DNA of 46,363 nt from Clostridium algoriphilum (lineage in GTDB: Bacteria > Bacillota > Clostridia > Clostridiales > Clostridiaceae), in contig NZ_JAIZZK010000029.1 in assembly GCF_020443705.1 (NCBI RefSeq), positions 1 to 46,363 of the forward strand, read 5' to 3'. Of this stretch, positions 1 to 8,578 are shown piece by piece. Position 1 is the stretch's first letter, and the number at the start of each line of letters is the position of its first letter. The position numbers were made by a program, and so were the translations under genes. Under the pieces are notes generated by a model. That model had not been told where the DNA came from and made no database searches. It saw nothing but the letters and a program-made list of their open reading frames with translations.

Positions 1-114
1 GTGATTATGGCCTGAAGGTAACACCCGTTCCCATACCGAACACGAAGGTTAAGCTTCAATGCGCCGATGGTACTGCAGGGGTAACCTTGTGGAAGAGTAG
101 GTCGTCGCCAGGTT
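1..114 (+). rRNA. rrf: 5S ribosomal RNA, 5' end just cut by the window edge
   Basis: The conserved 5S core CCGTTCCCATACCGAACACG and the later segment with GCGCCGATGGTACT and GAGTAGG are present in the usual order. The first few bases that pair with the 3' end (around CGCCAGGTT) are missing, so the gene starts a little before the window. A strong terminator follows directly, so this is probably the last gene of an rRNA operon. Confidence 0.95.
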
Positions 115-120
115 ATAAAA

Positions 121-152
121 AACCACTAAGTTTATCTTAGTGGTTTTATTTT
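121..152 (+). terminator. rRNA operon terminator
   Basis: A perfect 10-bp stem (AACCACTAAG with CTTAGTGGTT) around a 5-base loop is followed by a T-rich tract. It lies 6 bases after the 5S gene. Confidence 0.92.
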
Positions 153-163
153 GTGGAAATGTT

Positions 164-194
164 AAAAAAGATGGCTTTTGTCATCTTTTTTTTA
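164..194 (+). terminator. second terminator hairpin after 5S
   Basis: AAAAAAGATG pairs with CATCTTTTTT around a short loop and ends in a run of T. It backs up the first terminator. Because the stem is A-rich on one side and T-rich on the other it could also act on the minus strand. Confidence 0.7.
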
Positions 195-286
195 TTTATA
201 AAGATACTATCATTAAAGTCCTTTACTAATGATTCATATTTTTGATATACTTATATTAAAATATTTTTAGGTGCAATTAGAGTAAG

Positions 287-305
287 TATAATGAAAACGT
301 AAATA
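287..305 (+). promoter_or_regulatory. possible -10 box overlapping a cre-like site
   Basis: TATAAT at 287-292 runs into ATGAAAACGTAAATA (291-305), which differs from the cre consensus WTGNAANCGNWNNCA at one base. No convincing -35 is seen. If real, CcpA would repress the oxidoreductase/two-component operon that starts at 334. Confidence 0.35.
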
Positions 306-333
306 ATATAATATAATAAGGGGATTGATTAAA

Positions 334-1323
334 ATGAAGACGATACGCTGGGGAATTATTGGATGTGGGAATGTTACTGAAGTTAAGAGTGGACCTGGTT
401 TTCAAAATTCTAAAAATTCTCAATTAGTGGCCGTAATGCGTCGTAATGGAGATTTAGCTAAAGATTATGCATTGCGCCATAACGTGCCAAAGTGGTATGA
501 TGATGCGCAAAAATTAATAGATGACCCTGATGTTGATGCAGTTTACGTAGCTACTCCACCTGCATTTCATAAAGAGTATACATTGAAATGTGCACAAGCA
601 GGAAAACCAGTTTATGTTGAAAAACCAATGGCACGAAATTTTGAAGAATGCACAGCTATGATTGAGGCATGTGAAAATGCTGGTGTACCATTATTTGTAG
701 CGTATTACAGAAGGGCTTTGGATCGTTTCAACAAGGTTAAAGAATTGATTGATTCTGGGGAAATTGGAGAAGTACGTTTAGTTACAGTTGTTTTATACAG
801 GAAAGCAGTTAAATGTGATCCGAAATCTGGAGAATTTCCATGGAGAGTAATACCAGAAATTTCAGGTGGAGGACAATTTTTGGATCTTGCTTCTCATACT
901 CTTGATACTTTAGATTATATTTTGGGACCAATTAAAGAGGCAGTTGGTCATGCAGGTAACCAGGCAAAACTGTATGAAGCAGAAGACATTGTTACAGCTT
1001 CACTTTCATTTGAATCTGGAGTAAAAGGAACTGGGGCCTGGTGTTTTTCAAGTTTTTCAGATTATGATATGAATGAAATTGTCGGAAGTCGCGGAAAGAT
1101 ATCATTTTCAACTTATGGAGAAGAACCGATTTTACTTACAACTCTTGAGAAGACCACTCCGCTGCACATTTTAAAGCCAGTTCATATACAACAACAATTA
1201 ATTCAAGTAATCGTAAATGAACTTAACGGTGTCGGAGTAAGCCCGAGTAAAGGGGTTAGTGCTGCACGAACAACTTGGGTTATGGATGAAATTTTAAAGA
1301 ATTACAGAATTAGAAGAATATGA
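334..1323 (+). CDS. Gfo/Idh/MocA-family NAD(P)-dependent oxidoreductase
   Basis: This is a soluble dehydrogenase of the Gfo/Idh/MocA type, 329 aa, the usual family length. The N-terminal Rossmann fold starts with GIIGCGNV, VEKPMA is the family's EKP motif, and LDLASHTLD in the C-terminal half carries the catalytic-region histidine. Such enzymes oxidise or reduce sugars, inositols or related polyols; the substrate cannot be read here. The start is placed at ATG 334, 10 bases after AAGGGG (319-323). An in-frame TTG at 325 lies on top of the ribosome binding site and is unlikely. The stop overlaps the next start (ATGA), so this enzyme is probably translationally coupled to the two-component genes that follow. 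Confidence 0.88.
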   Translation: MKTIRWGIIGCGNVTEVKSGPGFQNSKNSQLVAVMRRNGDLAKDYALRHNVPKWYDDAQKLIDDPDVDAVYVATPPAFHKEYTLKCAQAGKPVYVEKPMARNFEECTAMIEACENAGVPLFVAYYRRALDRFNKVKELIDSGEIGEVRLVTVVLYRKAVKCDPKSGEFPWRVIPEISGGGQFLDLASHTLDTLDYILGPIKEAVGHAGNQAKLYEAEDIVTASLSFESGVKGTGAWCFSSFSDYDMNEIVGSRGKISFSTYGEEPILLTTLEKTTPLHILKPVHIQQQLIQVIVNELNGVGVSPSKGVSAARTTWVMDEILKNYRIRRI

Positions 1324-2009
1324 GCATACAAGAAAAAAAACAAATAAATATTTTAATAGTAGATGATGAGGAAAGTATAGTTGAATTCATAAAAATGGGA
1401 TTAGAGGCTGAAGGATTTACTATCCATACTGCATATGACGGTATAGAGGCAGTAGATAAAGCAAAAGCAATAAGACCTCATATTATAATTCTTGATATAA
1501 TGCTACCTGGAATTAGTGGTTATGAAGCATGTTTAGAAATAAGAAAATATATAAAAACATCTATAATAATGTTAACAGCTAAAGATGAAATAGATGACCG
1601 TGTCCGAGGACTTAATTTAGGTGCAGATGATTATATGGTTAAACCCTTTAGTTTTAAAGAATTAGTAGCTCGAATTAATGCTAGACTTAGAAGCACGTTT
1701 CCAGAATTATTAGATATTATTAGAGTAGGAGATTTTTCTATAGATGATGGTGCACATGAAATTATTTATCAGGATAGGCTCTTGATGTTATCTCTAACTG
1801 AATATAACTTACTTAAATATTTAATAGTTAATAACGGTTTAGTATTAAGTAAACGAATTATATTAGAAAAAGTTTGGGGTTATGACTTTAATGGTGAGGA
1901 AAATATTGTTGAAGTATACATAGGATACTTGAGAGATAAAATTCATGATAAGGGACATAACGTTATCTGCACTTTACGTGGAGTTGGATATAAGGCTGTA
2001 ATATTATGA
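1320..2009 (+). CDS. OmpR/PhoB-family response regulator
   Basis: Cytoplasmic transcription regulator of 229 aa. The receiver domain (about 8-125) has the acidic pair D15-D16, phospho-acceptor D59 (in IIILDIMLPG), the conserved Thr in MLTAKDE and Lys in VKPF. The C-terminal winged helix (about 135-229) ends in the typical LRGVGYKA. It overlaps the oxidoreductase stop by 4 bp and the kinase start by 4 bp, so the three genes form one operon and the kinase is its partner. Its targets are unknown. Confidence 0.93.
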   Translation: MSIQEKKQINILIVDDEESIVEFIKMGLEAEGFTIHTAYDGIEAVDKAKAIRPHIIILDIMLPGISGYEACLEIRKYIKTSIIMLTAKDEIDDRVRGLNLGADDYMVKPFSFKELVARINARLRSTFPELLDIIRVGDFSIDDGAHEIIYQDRLLMLSLTEYNLLKYLIVNNGLVLSKRIILEKVWGYDFNGEENIVEVYIGYLRDKIHDKGHNVICTLRGVGYKAVIL

Positions 2010-3475
2010 CAAGGATTAAAGCGGCATTTAAATCAAAAAGTTTAAAATGGCAGTTATTAATTAGATGGTCTTTAATGCTAATGCTTTTGCTCATTATTAT
2101 GGGGATATCTCAATTCTTTATTACTAGAAGTTATTTATTATCAGGAAAAAACCAAGTTCTTGAGGCTAGATTACATGATTTGGATAAAGACGATCTGCAA
2201 GAGTCAAAATCCTCAAACAATTCTAAATTAAAGGCGAAGTTTCTTGTTAATTTAATTTCTGACCGTAATACTAGTGTGGTTATAGTTGATAAAAAAGGTG
2301 AAATTCTATCTGAAAGTAAAGGAATAAATGGAGATATAACACCCCCTAATCTAACACGAGAGGAATATAAAAGGTTACTTAAAGAAAGTGGAAATGGAGA
2401 AAACTATAAAATAATTGAAAATAAGACTCACAATAGGGATATGCTTAAATTTAAAAAAATTAGTTCTGGACCTCTAACACTTGGTCTAATTCAAATAAGC
2501 ACCACGGTAGAACCAATAAATACAATGTTACGCAAGCAAGTATATTTTTATATTGTGGCCTCTATTGTAATAATAATTTTAGGTATATTAATTGGAATAA
2601 CAGTTTTAAAATATACTTTAAAACCTTTGTATAACTTGACGAACACATTAGATAAAATAACAGTAGGACAATTAAATTTGAGATTACCTATAGACAATGG
2701 TCAGTTTGAAATAGATAGTCTCTCTGACGCTTTTAATGGTATGTTTAAACGGATAGAAACATCTTTTGAAAAGGAACAATTTATAAAGGATAAGATGCAA
2801 AGATTTATTTCAGATGCTTCTCATGAAATGAGGACTCCGCTTACGTCTATTCATGGTTTTGTTGAGGTTTTACTTCGTGGAGCAGCTAAAAATGAAAACC
2901 AGTTAAATATAGCTTTAAATAGTATTTTAATAGAGAGCGAACGTCTTACTGAGTTAGTTAATGAACTTTTAATGCTTATTAAGCTAGATCAACAGATAAA
3001 AGTTGAAATGAAAAACGAAAATATTAAGGATATTATAGAAGAAGTATATCCCCAACTTAAAATACTCGCTGGTCAAAGAAAAATACAATTAAAATTAACA
3101 AATAACTTGTTAGTTAAAGTGAATAAAAATCAAATCAAACAAATAATTTATAACTTAGTACAAAATGCAATACAACATACAGATGAAACAAATGGAGTTG
3201 TTAGTATTAGTGTGAACTCCATTGATAAGCCTTTAGGATCTTTTTTAGTTCTTAAGATTGAAGATAACGGAACAGGTATACCCGAAAAAGATCTATTTGA
3301 TATATTTGATAGGTTTTTCAGAAGTGAGGCCCATAGGTCAAGAAAGTATGGGGGATACGGGCTAGGTTTATCTATAGTAAAGTCTATAGTAGATGCCCAT
3401 ATGGGAGAAATTTATGTAAGTAGTGAATTAGACAAAGGAACTAGTTTTTGTATATTCATTAAGTTAGTTAATTGA
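2006..3475 (+). CDS. membrane sensor histidine kinase (HisKA/HATPase), partner of the OmpR-type regulator
   Basis: 489 aa. A first membrane helix (about 18-39) and a second (about 178-200) flank an extracytoplasmic sensor region of about 140 residues. A HAMP linker follows, then the HisKA box with probable phospho-acceptor H273 (SDASHEMRTPLT), and an ATPase domain with N-box (LVQNAIQHT), EDNGTGIP and GYGLGLSIVK. All catalytic motifs are intact. The ATGA overlap with the regulator gene implies co-translation. The sensor region has no domain I can name, so the stimulus is unknown. A strong terminator follows. Confidence 0.93.
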   Translation: MTRIKAAFKSKSLKWQLLIRWSLMLMLLLIIMGISQFFITRSYLLSGKNQVLEARLHDLDKDDLQESKSSNNSKLKAKFLVNLISDRNTSVVIVDKKGEILSESKGINGDITPPNLTREEYKRLLKESGNGENYKIIENKTHNRDMLKFKKISSGPLTLGLIQISTTVEPINTMLRKQVYFYIVASIVIIILGILIGITVLKYTLKPLYNLTNTLDKITVGQLNLRLPIDNGQFEIDSLSDAFNGMFKRIETSFEKEQFIKDKMQRFISDASHEMRTPLTSIHGFVEVLLRGAAKNENQLNIALNSILIESERLTELVNELLMLIKLDQQIKVEMKNENIKDIIEEVYPQLKILAGQRKIQLKLTNNLLVKVNKNQIKQIIYNLVQNAIQHTDETNGVVSISVNSIDKPLGSFLVLKIEDNGTGIPEKDLFDIFDRFFRSEAHRSRKYGGYGLGLSIVKSIVDAHMGEIYVSSELDKGTSFCIFIKLVN

Positions 3476-3496
3476 TGCCCCTCTTGTTTTATGTAT

Positions 3497-3538
3497 AAAT
3501 TATGATAGGCTTCTTACAAGCCTATCATAATTTTTTTT
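3497..3538 (+). terminator. terminator after the OmpR-type operon
   Basis: A long perfect stem (left arm with ATGATAGGCTT, right arm with AAGCCTATCAT) around CTTAC is followed by eight T residues. Confidence 0.93.
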
Positions 3539-3614
3539 ATAAGTAGGAACCATCATTAAAGTTTCTAATTTAATTCCAAGCTATTCATTCTTTATAAGTT
3601 AAGGGATGAATAGC

Positions 3615-5225
3615 TTATATATGAGTATTATAGTTAGGCAATATTACTGTGATTATTGTTCCTTTGTTTATTTGAGATGTCACAGTTATTTTACCTTCTA
3701 AATTATCAATGGCTTCTTTAACCAGGGCTAGACCAATTCCAGAACTACCTGCTTTTGTAGTATATCCTCTTTCAAATATTGTTTTAAGATATTTTTGTTC
3801 TATTCCAATTCCTGAATCTTGAACCATAATTTTAATTTCTTTAGTGCTTTCTTGAATTCTAACATTAACATATTTATCTTCTTTTATACTTTTGCTAGCG
3901 GCTTCCATTGCATTTTCTATTAAATTTCCTATTATGGTTACTAAGGCATTGTTAGAAATATTTCTAAGGTTATTCTCGAGATTTGTAGCTTCATCAATGA
4001 TTAAATTTATTTTTAATTCTTTTGCTCTGCTAAATTTCCCTAGCATTAATGCCGCAATAGTGGGATTCTTAATTTTATTTGTAACTTCACTTAAAAGCTT
4101 CTGCGTTTTCTCAGTTATGTTAGTAATATATTTTTTAGCATCATCTAATTCTCCAATGTGTATCAATCCTAGTATGACATGAAGCTTATTCATAAACTCA
4201 TGATTGTTTGCTCTAAGCGCTTCAACGATTTGCCTTACACCAGTTAGCTCTTCAGCAAGATTAGTTACCTCAGTTTTATCTCTAAAAGTGGCAATCGCAC
4301 CAATGATTTTCTGCTTATCTTTTATTGGAACTCTATTAGTCATAATTAAAGTGTTATTTATATATTGTTCTTGGTCATATTCAGATAATCCTAATTGTGT
4401 TATGGATAATAAACGAGTAGTTGGAAATAGAACATCCATTTTTTGTCCTATTATTTGATTTTTATTATATTCATTTTCTAATTGTAATATTTTTAATGCA
4501 GAGTCATTAATGAGTGTTATTTGTCCATTCTTATCAACTGCTACCAAGCCTTCGTGAATGGCATCAATTATACTCATTTTTTCATTATAAAGTTTTGCTA
4601 TATCCTGTGGCTCTAGCCCAAGTAATGTCTTTTTTATGTTCTTAGCTAATAAAAAAGCTCCTATGATTCCTACAGTTAAAGCTCCTAAAGTAATAAGAAT
4701 TAAATACATAATAGCTGTATGTTTTGATTTTTCTATACTGTGTGTGAGGGTTCCTACAGCTACAAAACCTATTTGTTTATTATTAATATCATATATCGGA
4801 GTGAAAGCTCTTAATGCTTTTCCAAGGGTTCCGCTAGCTTCAGAAATATAAGTTTCTCCTTTATTTAGAACGTTATATTCGTCACCACCAGTAAACTTTT
4901 TACCTATCATTTGTGGATTAGGATGGGAATATCTTATTTCATTCATATCAACTACAATAATATATTCTATTTGGGCTACTTCTTTTAACAAAGAATTTAC
5001 ATAAATGCCTATGATTTTATTTTTATCTTTTATTTCTAATGCCTTTTTTACTTCTGGTGAATGCGCGACAATTTCAGCAACATTCATTATATTTGTTTTA
5101 ACCTTACTTTCTATATTATTTGTCATCCATGAGGTTACAAATAATATAATTATAGAGATGGAAATAAAGACAACTAGTATCACTAATATGGTGAGCTTTG
5201 TTTGCAACCTAATCGTTTTTTTCAC
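3615..5225 (-). CDS. CitA/DcuS-type sensor histidine kinase
   Basis: Membrane kinase of 536 aa in the family that senses citrate, malate or C4-dicarboxylates. Two membrane helices (about 10-34 and 171-194) enclose a sCache-like extracytoplasmic domain. A cytoplasmic PAS domain (about 215-325) follows, then the family's phospho-acceptor segment RANNHEFMNKLHVILGL (probable H342) and an ATPase domain with NLIENAMEA, DSGIGI and GSSGIGLALV. The start is GTG at 5225 behind GAGGT. It shares its strand and neighbourhood with a 2-hydroxycarboxylate transporter and a CitB-type regulator, which fits control of that transporter. A hairpin terminator separates it from the transporter, so it may be expressed at a lower level. 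An inverted repeat (AAGCTATTCAT/ATGAATAGCTT, 3579-3616) overlaps its stop codon. Confidence 0.93.
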   Translation of the reverse strand: MKKTIRLQTKLTILVILVVFISISIIILFVTSWMTNNIESKVKTNIMNVAEIVAHSPEVKKALEIKDKNKIIGIYVNSLLKEVAQIEYIIVVDMNEIRYSHPNPQMIGKKFTGGDEYNVLNKGETYISEASGTLGKALRAFTPIYDINNKQIGFVAVGTLTHSIEKSKHTAIMYLILITLGALTVGIIGAFLLAKNIKKTLLGLEPQDIAKLYNEKMSIIDAIHEGLVAVDKNGQITLINDSALKILQLENEYNKNQIIGQKMDVLFPTTRLLSITQLGLSEYDQEQYINNTLIMTNRVPIKDKQKIIGAIATFRDKTEVTNLAEELTGVRQIVEALRANNHEFMNKLHVILGLIHIGELDDAKKYITNITEKTQKLLSEVTNKIKNPTIAALMLGKFSRAKELKINLIIDEATNLENNLRNISNNALVTIIGNLIENAMEAASKSIKEDKYVNVRIQESTKEIKIMVQDSGIGIEQKYLKTIFERGYTTKAGSSGIGLALVKEAIDNLEGKITVTSQINKGTIITVILPNYNTHI

Positions 5226-5302
5226 TGTTATTACCTCATTTCCTGTAATTTTATTTCTGTCTTATATCTATTATATATTTTTTTATCAAACTTTTATATA
5301 TA

Positions 5303-5338
5303 AAAATAAAGAGATGCAATAAAGCACCTCTTTATTTT
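5303..5338 (-). terminator. terminator between transporter and kinase genes
   Basis: On the minus strand a 15-bp stem (one G-U pair) around TTTATT is followed by a T-rich stretch. It lies after the transporter stop (5389) and before the kinase start (5225). Confidence 0.75.
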
Positions 5339-5388
5339 GTATATTTAAGTTGTTGATTCTAAATTTATTCCTCCACTTAACTAAGTTA

Positions 5389-6711
5389 CTAAGAAACAAA
5401 TTTCATTAATAACGCTGCTATTACTACCATTGAAGCTCCACCAATTCTAGTAGCAATCTGTGCAAAAGGCATTAATTCCATACGGTCTGAAGATGATAAT
5501 ATTGCTACGTCTCCTGTGCCACCAAGTCCACTGTGACATGCTGTTACAATTGCAGCGTCTACAGGATACATATTTACATATTTCCCAATAAAAAAACCTG
5601 AGGAAATCATAGCTAAAACTGTAGATGCACATATTGTAATGTATGCTGGAGTAATGGCATTTACTAATTCTCCCCATGGCACGTATAATACTCCAAGGCC
5701 AATCATTAGTGGGAAGGTTAAGGACCCAGATATGAATTTATACAAGTGATATGCACCTTGTTCCATTTTTTCTGGCATTAGCTTTAAAATTTTTAATATC
5801 GCCGCTGTAAAGATCATAATAACTGGCCCGGGAATTGGAATGAATTTACTTAAAAGGCTACCAAATATGAAAAGAGTACAAGCGATTAATAGTCCAGCTC
5901 CCATTAAGGAGAAATCTATAGCCTTATCTGGGGTCGTATCATTTAACATTTCACTATCATCACCACTTTTAACTAATGTACCATTACCAGTAAGTTCTGG
6001 CCTTTTTTCACCAAAACGCTTTAATAAGCCTGCTGAAATAATTGCTACAACATTTCCAAGCAATGCAGCTGGAATCATTTGAGCTATAAATACCTGTTGA
6101 CCTTGATGAAGAATTTCCGAATACGATAATGTTAGAGGGAGTATTCCTTCACCTATTCCTCCTCCAATAATTGGCATTACAATAAAAAAGAAGGTTCTAT
6201 AAGGTGTATATCCAAATAATAATCCTACAAGTATACCTGTGGATACAGCTGCAATTGTTCCAACAATCAGGGGAACAAACATACGAGTAAATCCTTTAAT
6301 CAATACCTTTCTATTCATTCCGAGTATACTTCCCGCTACTAAAACAGAAATATATAAGTATAGAAAGTTTGAGGTTTTCATTACTGCAACAATCGATTTC
6401 ACAGTGCTCGGATTTAAAAGGTTTGCATATAACATATAAGATGGAACAAATAATGCTAATATTGCTGGACCACCAATATTTTTTAATATTGGTATGTTCT
6501 TTCCTGCCTCACCTAACAGTATACCCATAATCATAATTGTCGCAAAACCACCAATCATATCTGCTGGAAGTTTTCCATAAAAAGAAGCGGCAAAGATAAC
6601 ACATGATATAACTAAGTACAAGGGTAATGGAATAACACCTATCTTTAAAGTAGTAATTTTAGATATAAAACTCGGTGAGTTTTTGGGTTTAACGTTTACA
6701 TCAGATTTCAT
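5389..6711 (-). CDS. 2-hydroxycarboxylate transporter (citrate/malate symporter, CitS/MaeN type)
   Basis: Integral membrane secondary transporter, 440 aa, typical of the 2HCT family, which moves citrate, malate or lactate with Na+ or H+. The protein is hydrophobic throughout. It contains the two glycine-rich loop motifs of the family: GGGIGEGILPLTLSYSEIL around 184-202 and GLGGTGDVAILSSSDRMELM near the C-terminus. The exact substrate cannot be decided from sequence alone. The start has a consensus AGGAGG about 8 bases upstream. It sits between a CitB/DcuR-type regulator and a CitA/DcuS-type kinase, so its expression is probably induced by its own substrate. Confidence 0.93.
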   Translation of the reverse strand: MKSDVNVKPKNSPSFISKITTLKIGVIPLPLYLVISCVIFAASFYGKLPADMIGGFATIMIMGILLGEAGKNIPILKNIGGPAILALFVPSYMLYANLLNPSTVKSIVAVMKTSNFLYLYISVLVAGSILGMNRKVLIKGFTRMFVPLIVGTIAAVSTGILVGLLFGYTPYRTFFFIVMPIIGGGIGEGILPLTLSYSEILHQGQQVFIAQMIPAALLGNVVAIISAGLLKRFGEKRPELTGNGTLVKSGDDSEMLNDTTPDKAIDFSLMGAGLLIACTLFIFGSLLSKFIPIPGPVIMIFTAAILKILKLMPEKMEQGAYHLYKFISGSLTFPLMIGLGVLYVPWGELVNAITPAYITICASTVLAMISSGFFIGKYVNMYPVDAAIVTACHSGLGGTGDVAILSSSDRMELMPFAQIATRIGGASMVVIAALLMKFVS

Positions 6712-6821
6712 ATGAAATACCTCCTATTTTATTATTGCATTTAATTATTATAATGAAATTATAAAACAATAAGAAAAACTTTAGTAGTATATTAAACTTT
6801 ATAAAGTGTTTTGTAATTAAA

Positions 6822-6873
6822 GTAAGCATATAAAACATATAGACCCATAAGGTTATATATTTTATATGCTTAC
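6822..6873 (-). repeat. long hairpin between regulator and transporter genes
   Basis: GTAAGCATATAAAA (6822-6835) and TTTTATATGCTTAC (6860-6873) are perfect inverted repeats of 14 bp. The 24-base middle folds further (TATAGACC against GGTTATA). No clear T-run follows on the minus strand. It could be a binding site for the regulator, an mRNA processing or stabilising hairpin, or a weak attenuator. Confidence 0.6.
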
Positions 6874-6894
6874 ATAGATAAACTACCTAGTGTA

Positions 6895-7602
6895 TTATAA
6901 ATACCTGTTAATAAAATTAGTATTTGACTTTAATAATTTATACTTATAAATTGGTCTTCCGAGAGAACCATAAATCAATTCTTTTTTTAAAACGTTTATT
7001 TCTTCTAGAAAGTTTAGATATTTTCGAATAGAGACCCTTGATATTCCTAAAAGAACTGCCAATTCAACTGTTGAAAAAGCTGTATCTTTTATTTCTAATA
7101 TTTTATCCCATACAAGCTTTAATGTGTTTCTATCAACGCCTTTAGGAAAGGATTCAAGGTTAGAGGGTTTCTCATTGTGAAGTAAAAGCTTATCTAATTC
7201 CTCTTGACTTATATTTTTAGAACTATTCATAAACTTTTCTCTGTTTTTAAAAGATGATAATGCCGAATTAAAACGTTCAAATTCAAAAGGTTTAATTAGA
7301 TAATCAACAGCCCCATTTTGGAGCGCCTTTTTTATACTTGCGCTGTCTTTTGCAGCACTTACTATAATAACATCAATATTTTTATCGGTTTTTCTAAGCT
7401 GTGAGAGTAGCTCAAGCCCATCCATTCCAGGCATGTATATATCTAATAATATTAAATCTATAGGATCTTCCTCTAAAATTTTAAATGCATCTTCAGCTGA
7501 AGCAGCAACACCTTTTAATTGAAAACCACCAACATGTTCTAAATAATATTTGTTGAATTTTACTACCATGGGATCATCTTCAACTATCAAAACATTGATC
7601 AA
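6895..7602 (-). CDS. CitB/DcuR-family response regulator
   Basis: Cytoplasmic regulator of 235 aa. The receiver has E8-D9-D10, phospho-acceptor D54 (LILLDIYMPGMDG), Ser in IIVSAAKD and Lys in LIKPFEF. The C-terminal part (about 160-235) has a winged-helix segment AVLLGISRVSIRKYLNFLEE, as in regulators paired with CitA/DcuS kinases. It is the first gene of the minus-strand cluster and should activate the transporter that follows 184 bp downstream. The ribosome binding site AGGAGG precedes the start. Confidence 0.93.
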   Translation of the reverse strand: MINVLIVEDDPMVVKFNKYYLEHVGGFQLKGVAASAEDAFKILEEDPIDLILLDIYMPGMDGLELLSQLRKTDKNIDVIIVSAAKDSASIKKALQNGAVDYLIKPFEFERFNSALSSFKNREKFMNSSKNISQEELDKLLLHNEKPSNLESFPKGVDRNTLKLVWDKILEIKDTAFSTVELAVLLGISRVSIRKYLNFLEEINVLKKELIYGSLGRPIYKYKLLKSNTNFINRYL

Positions 7603-7793
7603 TAATTAATACCTCCTAACCAGTGACATGGTAAAGTTTTATTTTTCACCTTATTTTATATATTTTATCATATTATTAAAGGACTTATGAGTAAAAGGTT
7701 GAAATGATTTAGTTACCAAGAAATTAATTTTTAATAAGCACTTGTAAAGAAAATGTTTTCGGGAAAAAATGCAATAACGGATTCATTAATTAA

Positions 7794-7802
7794 TGGTATA
7801 AT
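7794..7802 (+). promoter_or_regulatory. extended -10 promoter for the ABC exporter operon
   Basis: TGGTATAAT matches an extended -10 (TGN-TATAAT). No good -35 lies at 17 bp. It is 66 bp before the ATP-binding protein gene, with AGGGGGC as ribosome binding site. Confidence 0.6.
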
Positions 7803-7867
7803 ATTCATGTGAGAAAAAACAATTATTATAATATAATTCACGTAATAGTAATTAGGGGGCAAAAAAA

Positions 7868-8578
7868 ATGAAATTAGTACTTAAAAACATAGATAAAAGT
7901 TATGGTGATAAACAAGTACTAAAAAAAGTATCATATACATTTGAAAAAGGGAAAATCTATGGATTGTTGGGGCGAAATGGAGCAGGTAAGACAACTCTTT
8001 TTAACTGTATTAGTGGAGAAATTAAGTATGATAATGGTAATGTTACTATTATTGAAGATGGAAAAGAAACTGAGGATATAAACTATAGAAAGGTAGGATA
8101 TGTTTTTTCTGAACCTGCCCTTCCGGAATTTTTAACCGGATATGAATTTCTAAGGTTTTATATTGATATAAATAAGGATAAGATTAAAAAGTTACTCACC
8201 ATAGATGAGTATTTTGATATTATAAAGATCAATGAGGAAGATAGATATCGCTTAATAAAGGGATATTCTCACGGAATGAAAAATAAAATGCAAATGATTT
8301 GTATTTTGATAACTAAACCTCCTGTAATTTTACTAGATGAACCTTTGACTTCTTTCGATGTAGTGGTGGCATTAGAAATTAAAAACTTAATCATAAAAAT
8401 GAAAAGTGAGCACATTATTATTTTTTCTACACATATTCTTCAACTAGCTACAGATTTATGTGATGAAATATTGGTTCTAAATAATTATATTTTAGAAGAA
8501 GTAGATAGTGAGGTTTTAAAGAGTGTTGAATTTGAAGAAAAAATTGTTGAGATATTAAAGGAGAAAGGCAATGATTAG
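7868..8578 (+). CDS. ABC transporter ATP-binding protein (exporter type)
   Basis: Cytoplasmic ATPase subunit, 236 aa. Walker A is GRNGAGKTT (35-43), Walker B is VILLDEP (153-159) and the switch histidine is in STHI. The signature motif is unusual: YSHGMKNKM (133-141) where LSGGQ-type sequences are expected, a variation seen in some drug or peptide exporter ATPases. Its stop overlaps the start of the membrane protein gene, so the two form one transporter. The substrate is unknown. The upstream TGGTATAAT probably drives both genes. Confidence 0.92.
   Translation: MKLVLKNIDKSYGDKQVLKKVSYTFEKGKIYGLLGRNGAGKTTLFNCISGEIKYDNGNVTIIEDGKETEDINYRKVGYVFSEPALPEFLTGYEFLRFYIDINKDKIKKLLTIDEYFDIIKINEEDRYRLIKGYSHGMKNKMQMICILITKPPVILLDEPLTSFDVVVALEIKNLIIKMKSEHIIIFSTHILQLATDLCDEILVLNNYILEEVDSEVLKSVEFEEKIVEILKEKGND

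Noticed and set aside
3579-3616. Inverted repeat AAGCTATTCAT/ATGAATAGCTT as a terminator
   Set aside because: The loop is 17 bases and no T-run follows on either strand. It is noted only as a repeat at the kinase gene's end.
3892-5322. Several open frames on the plus strand across 3892-5322
   Set aside because: They lie opposite the CitA/DcuS-type kinase gene, have no ribosome binding sites and translate to low-complexity hydrophobic sequence; they are shadows of the real gene.
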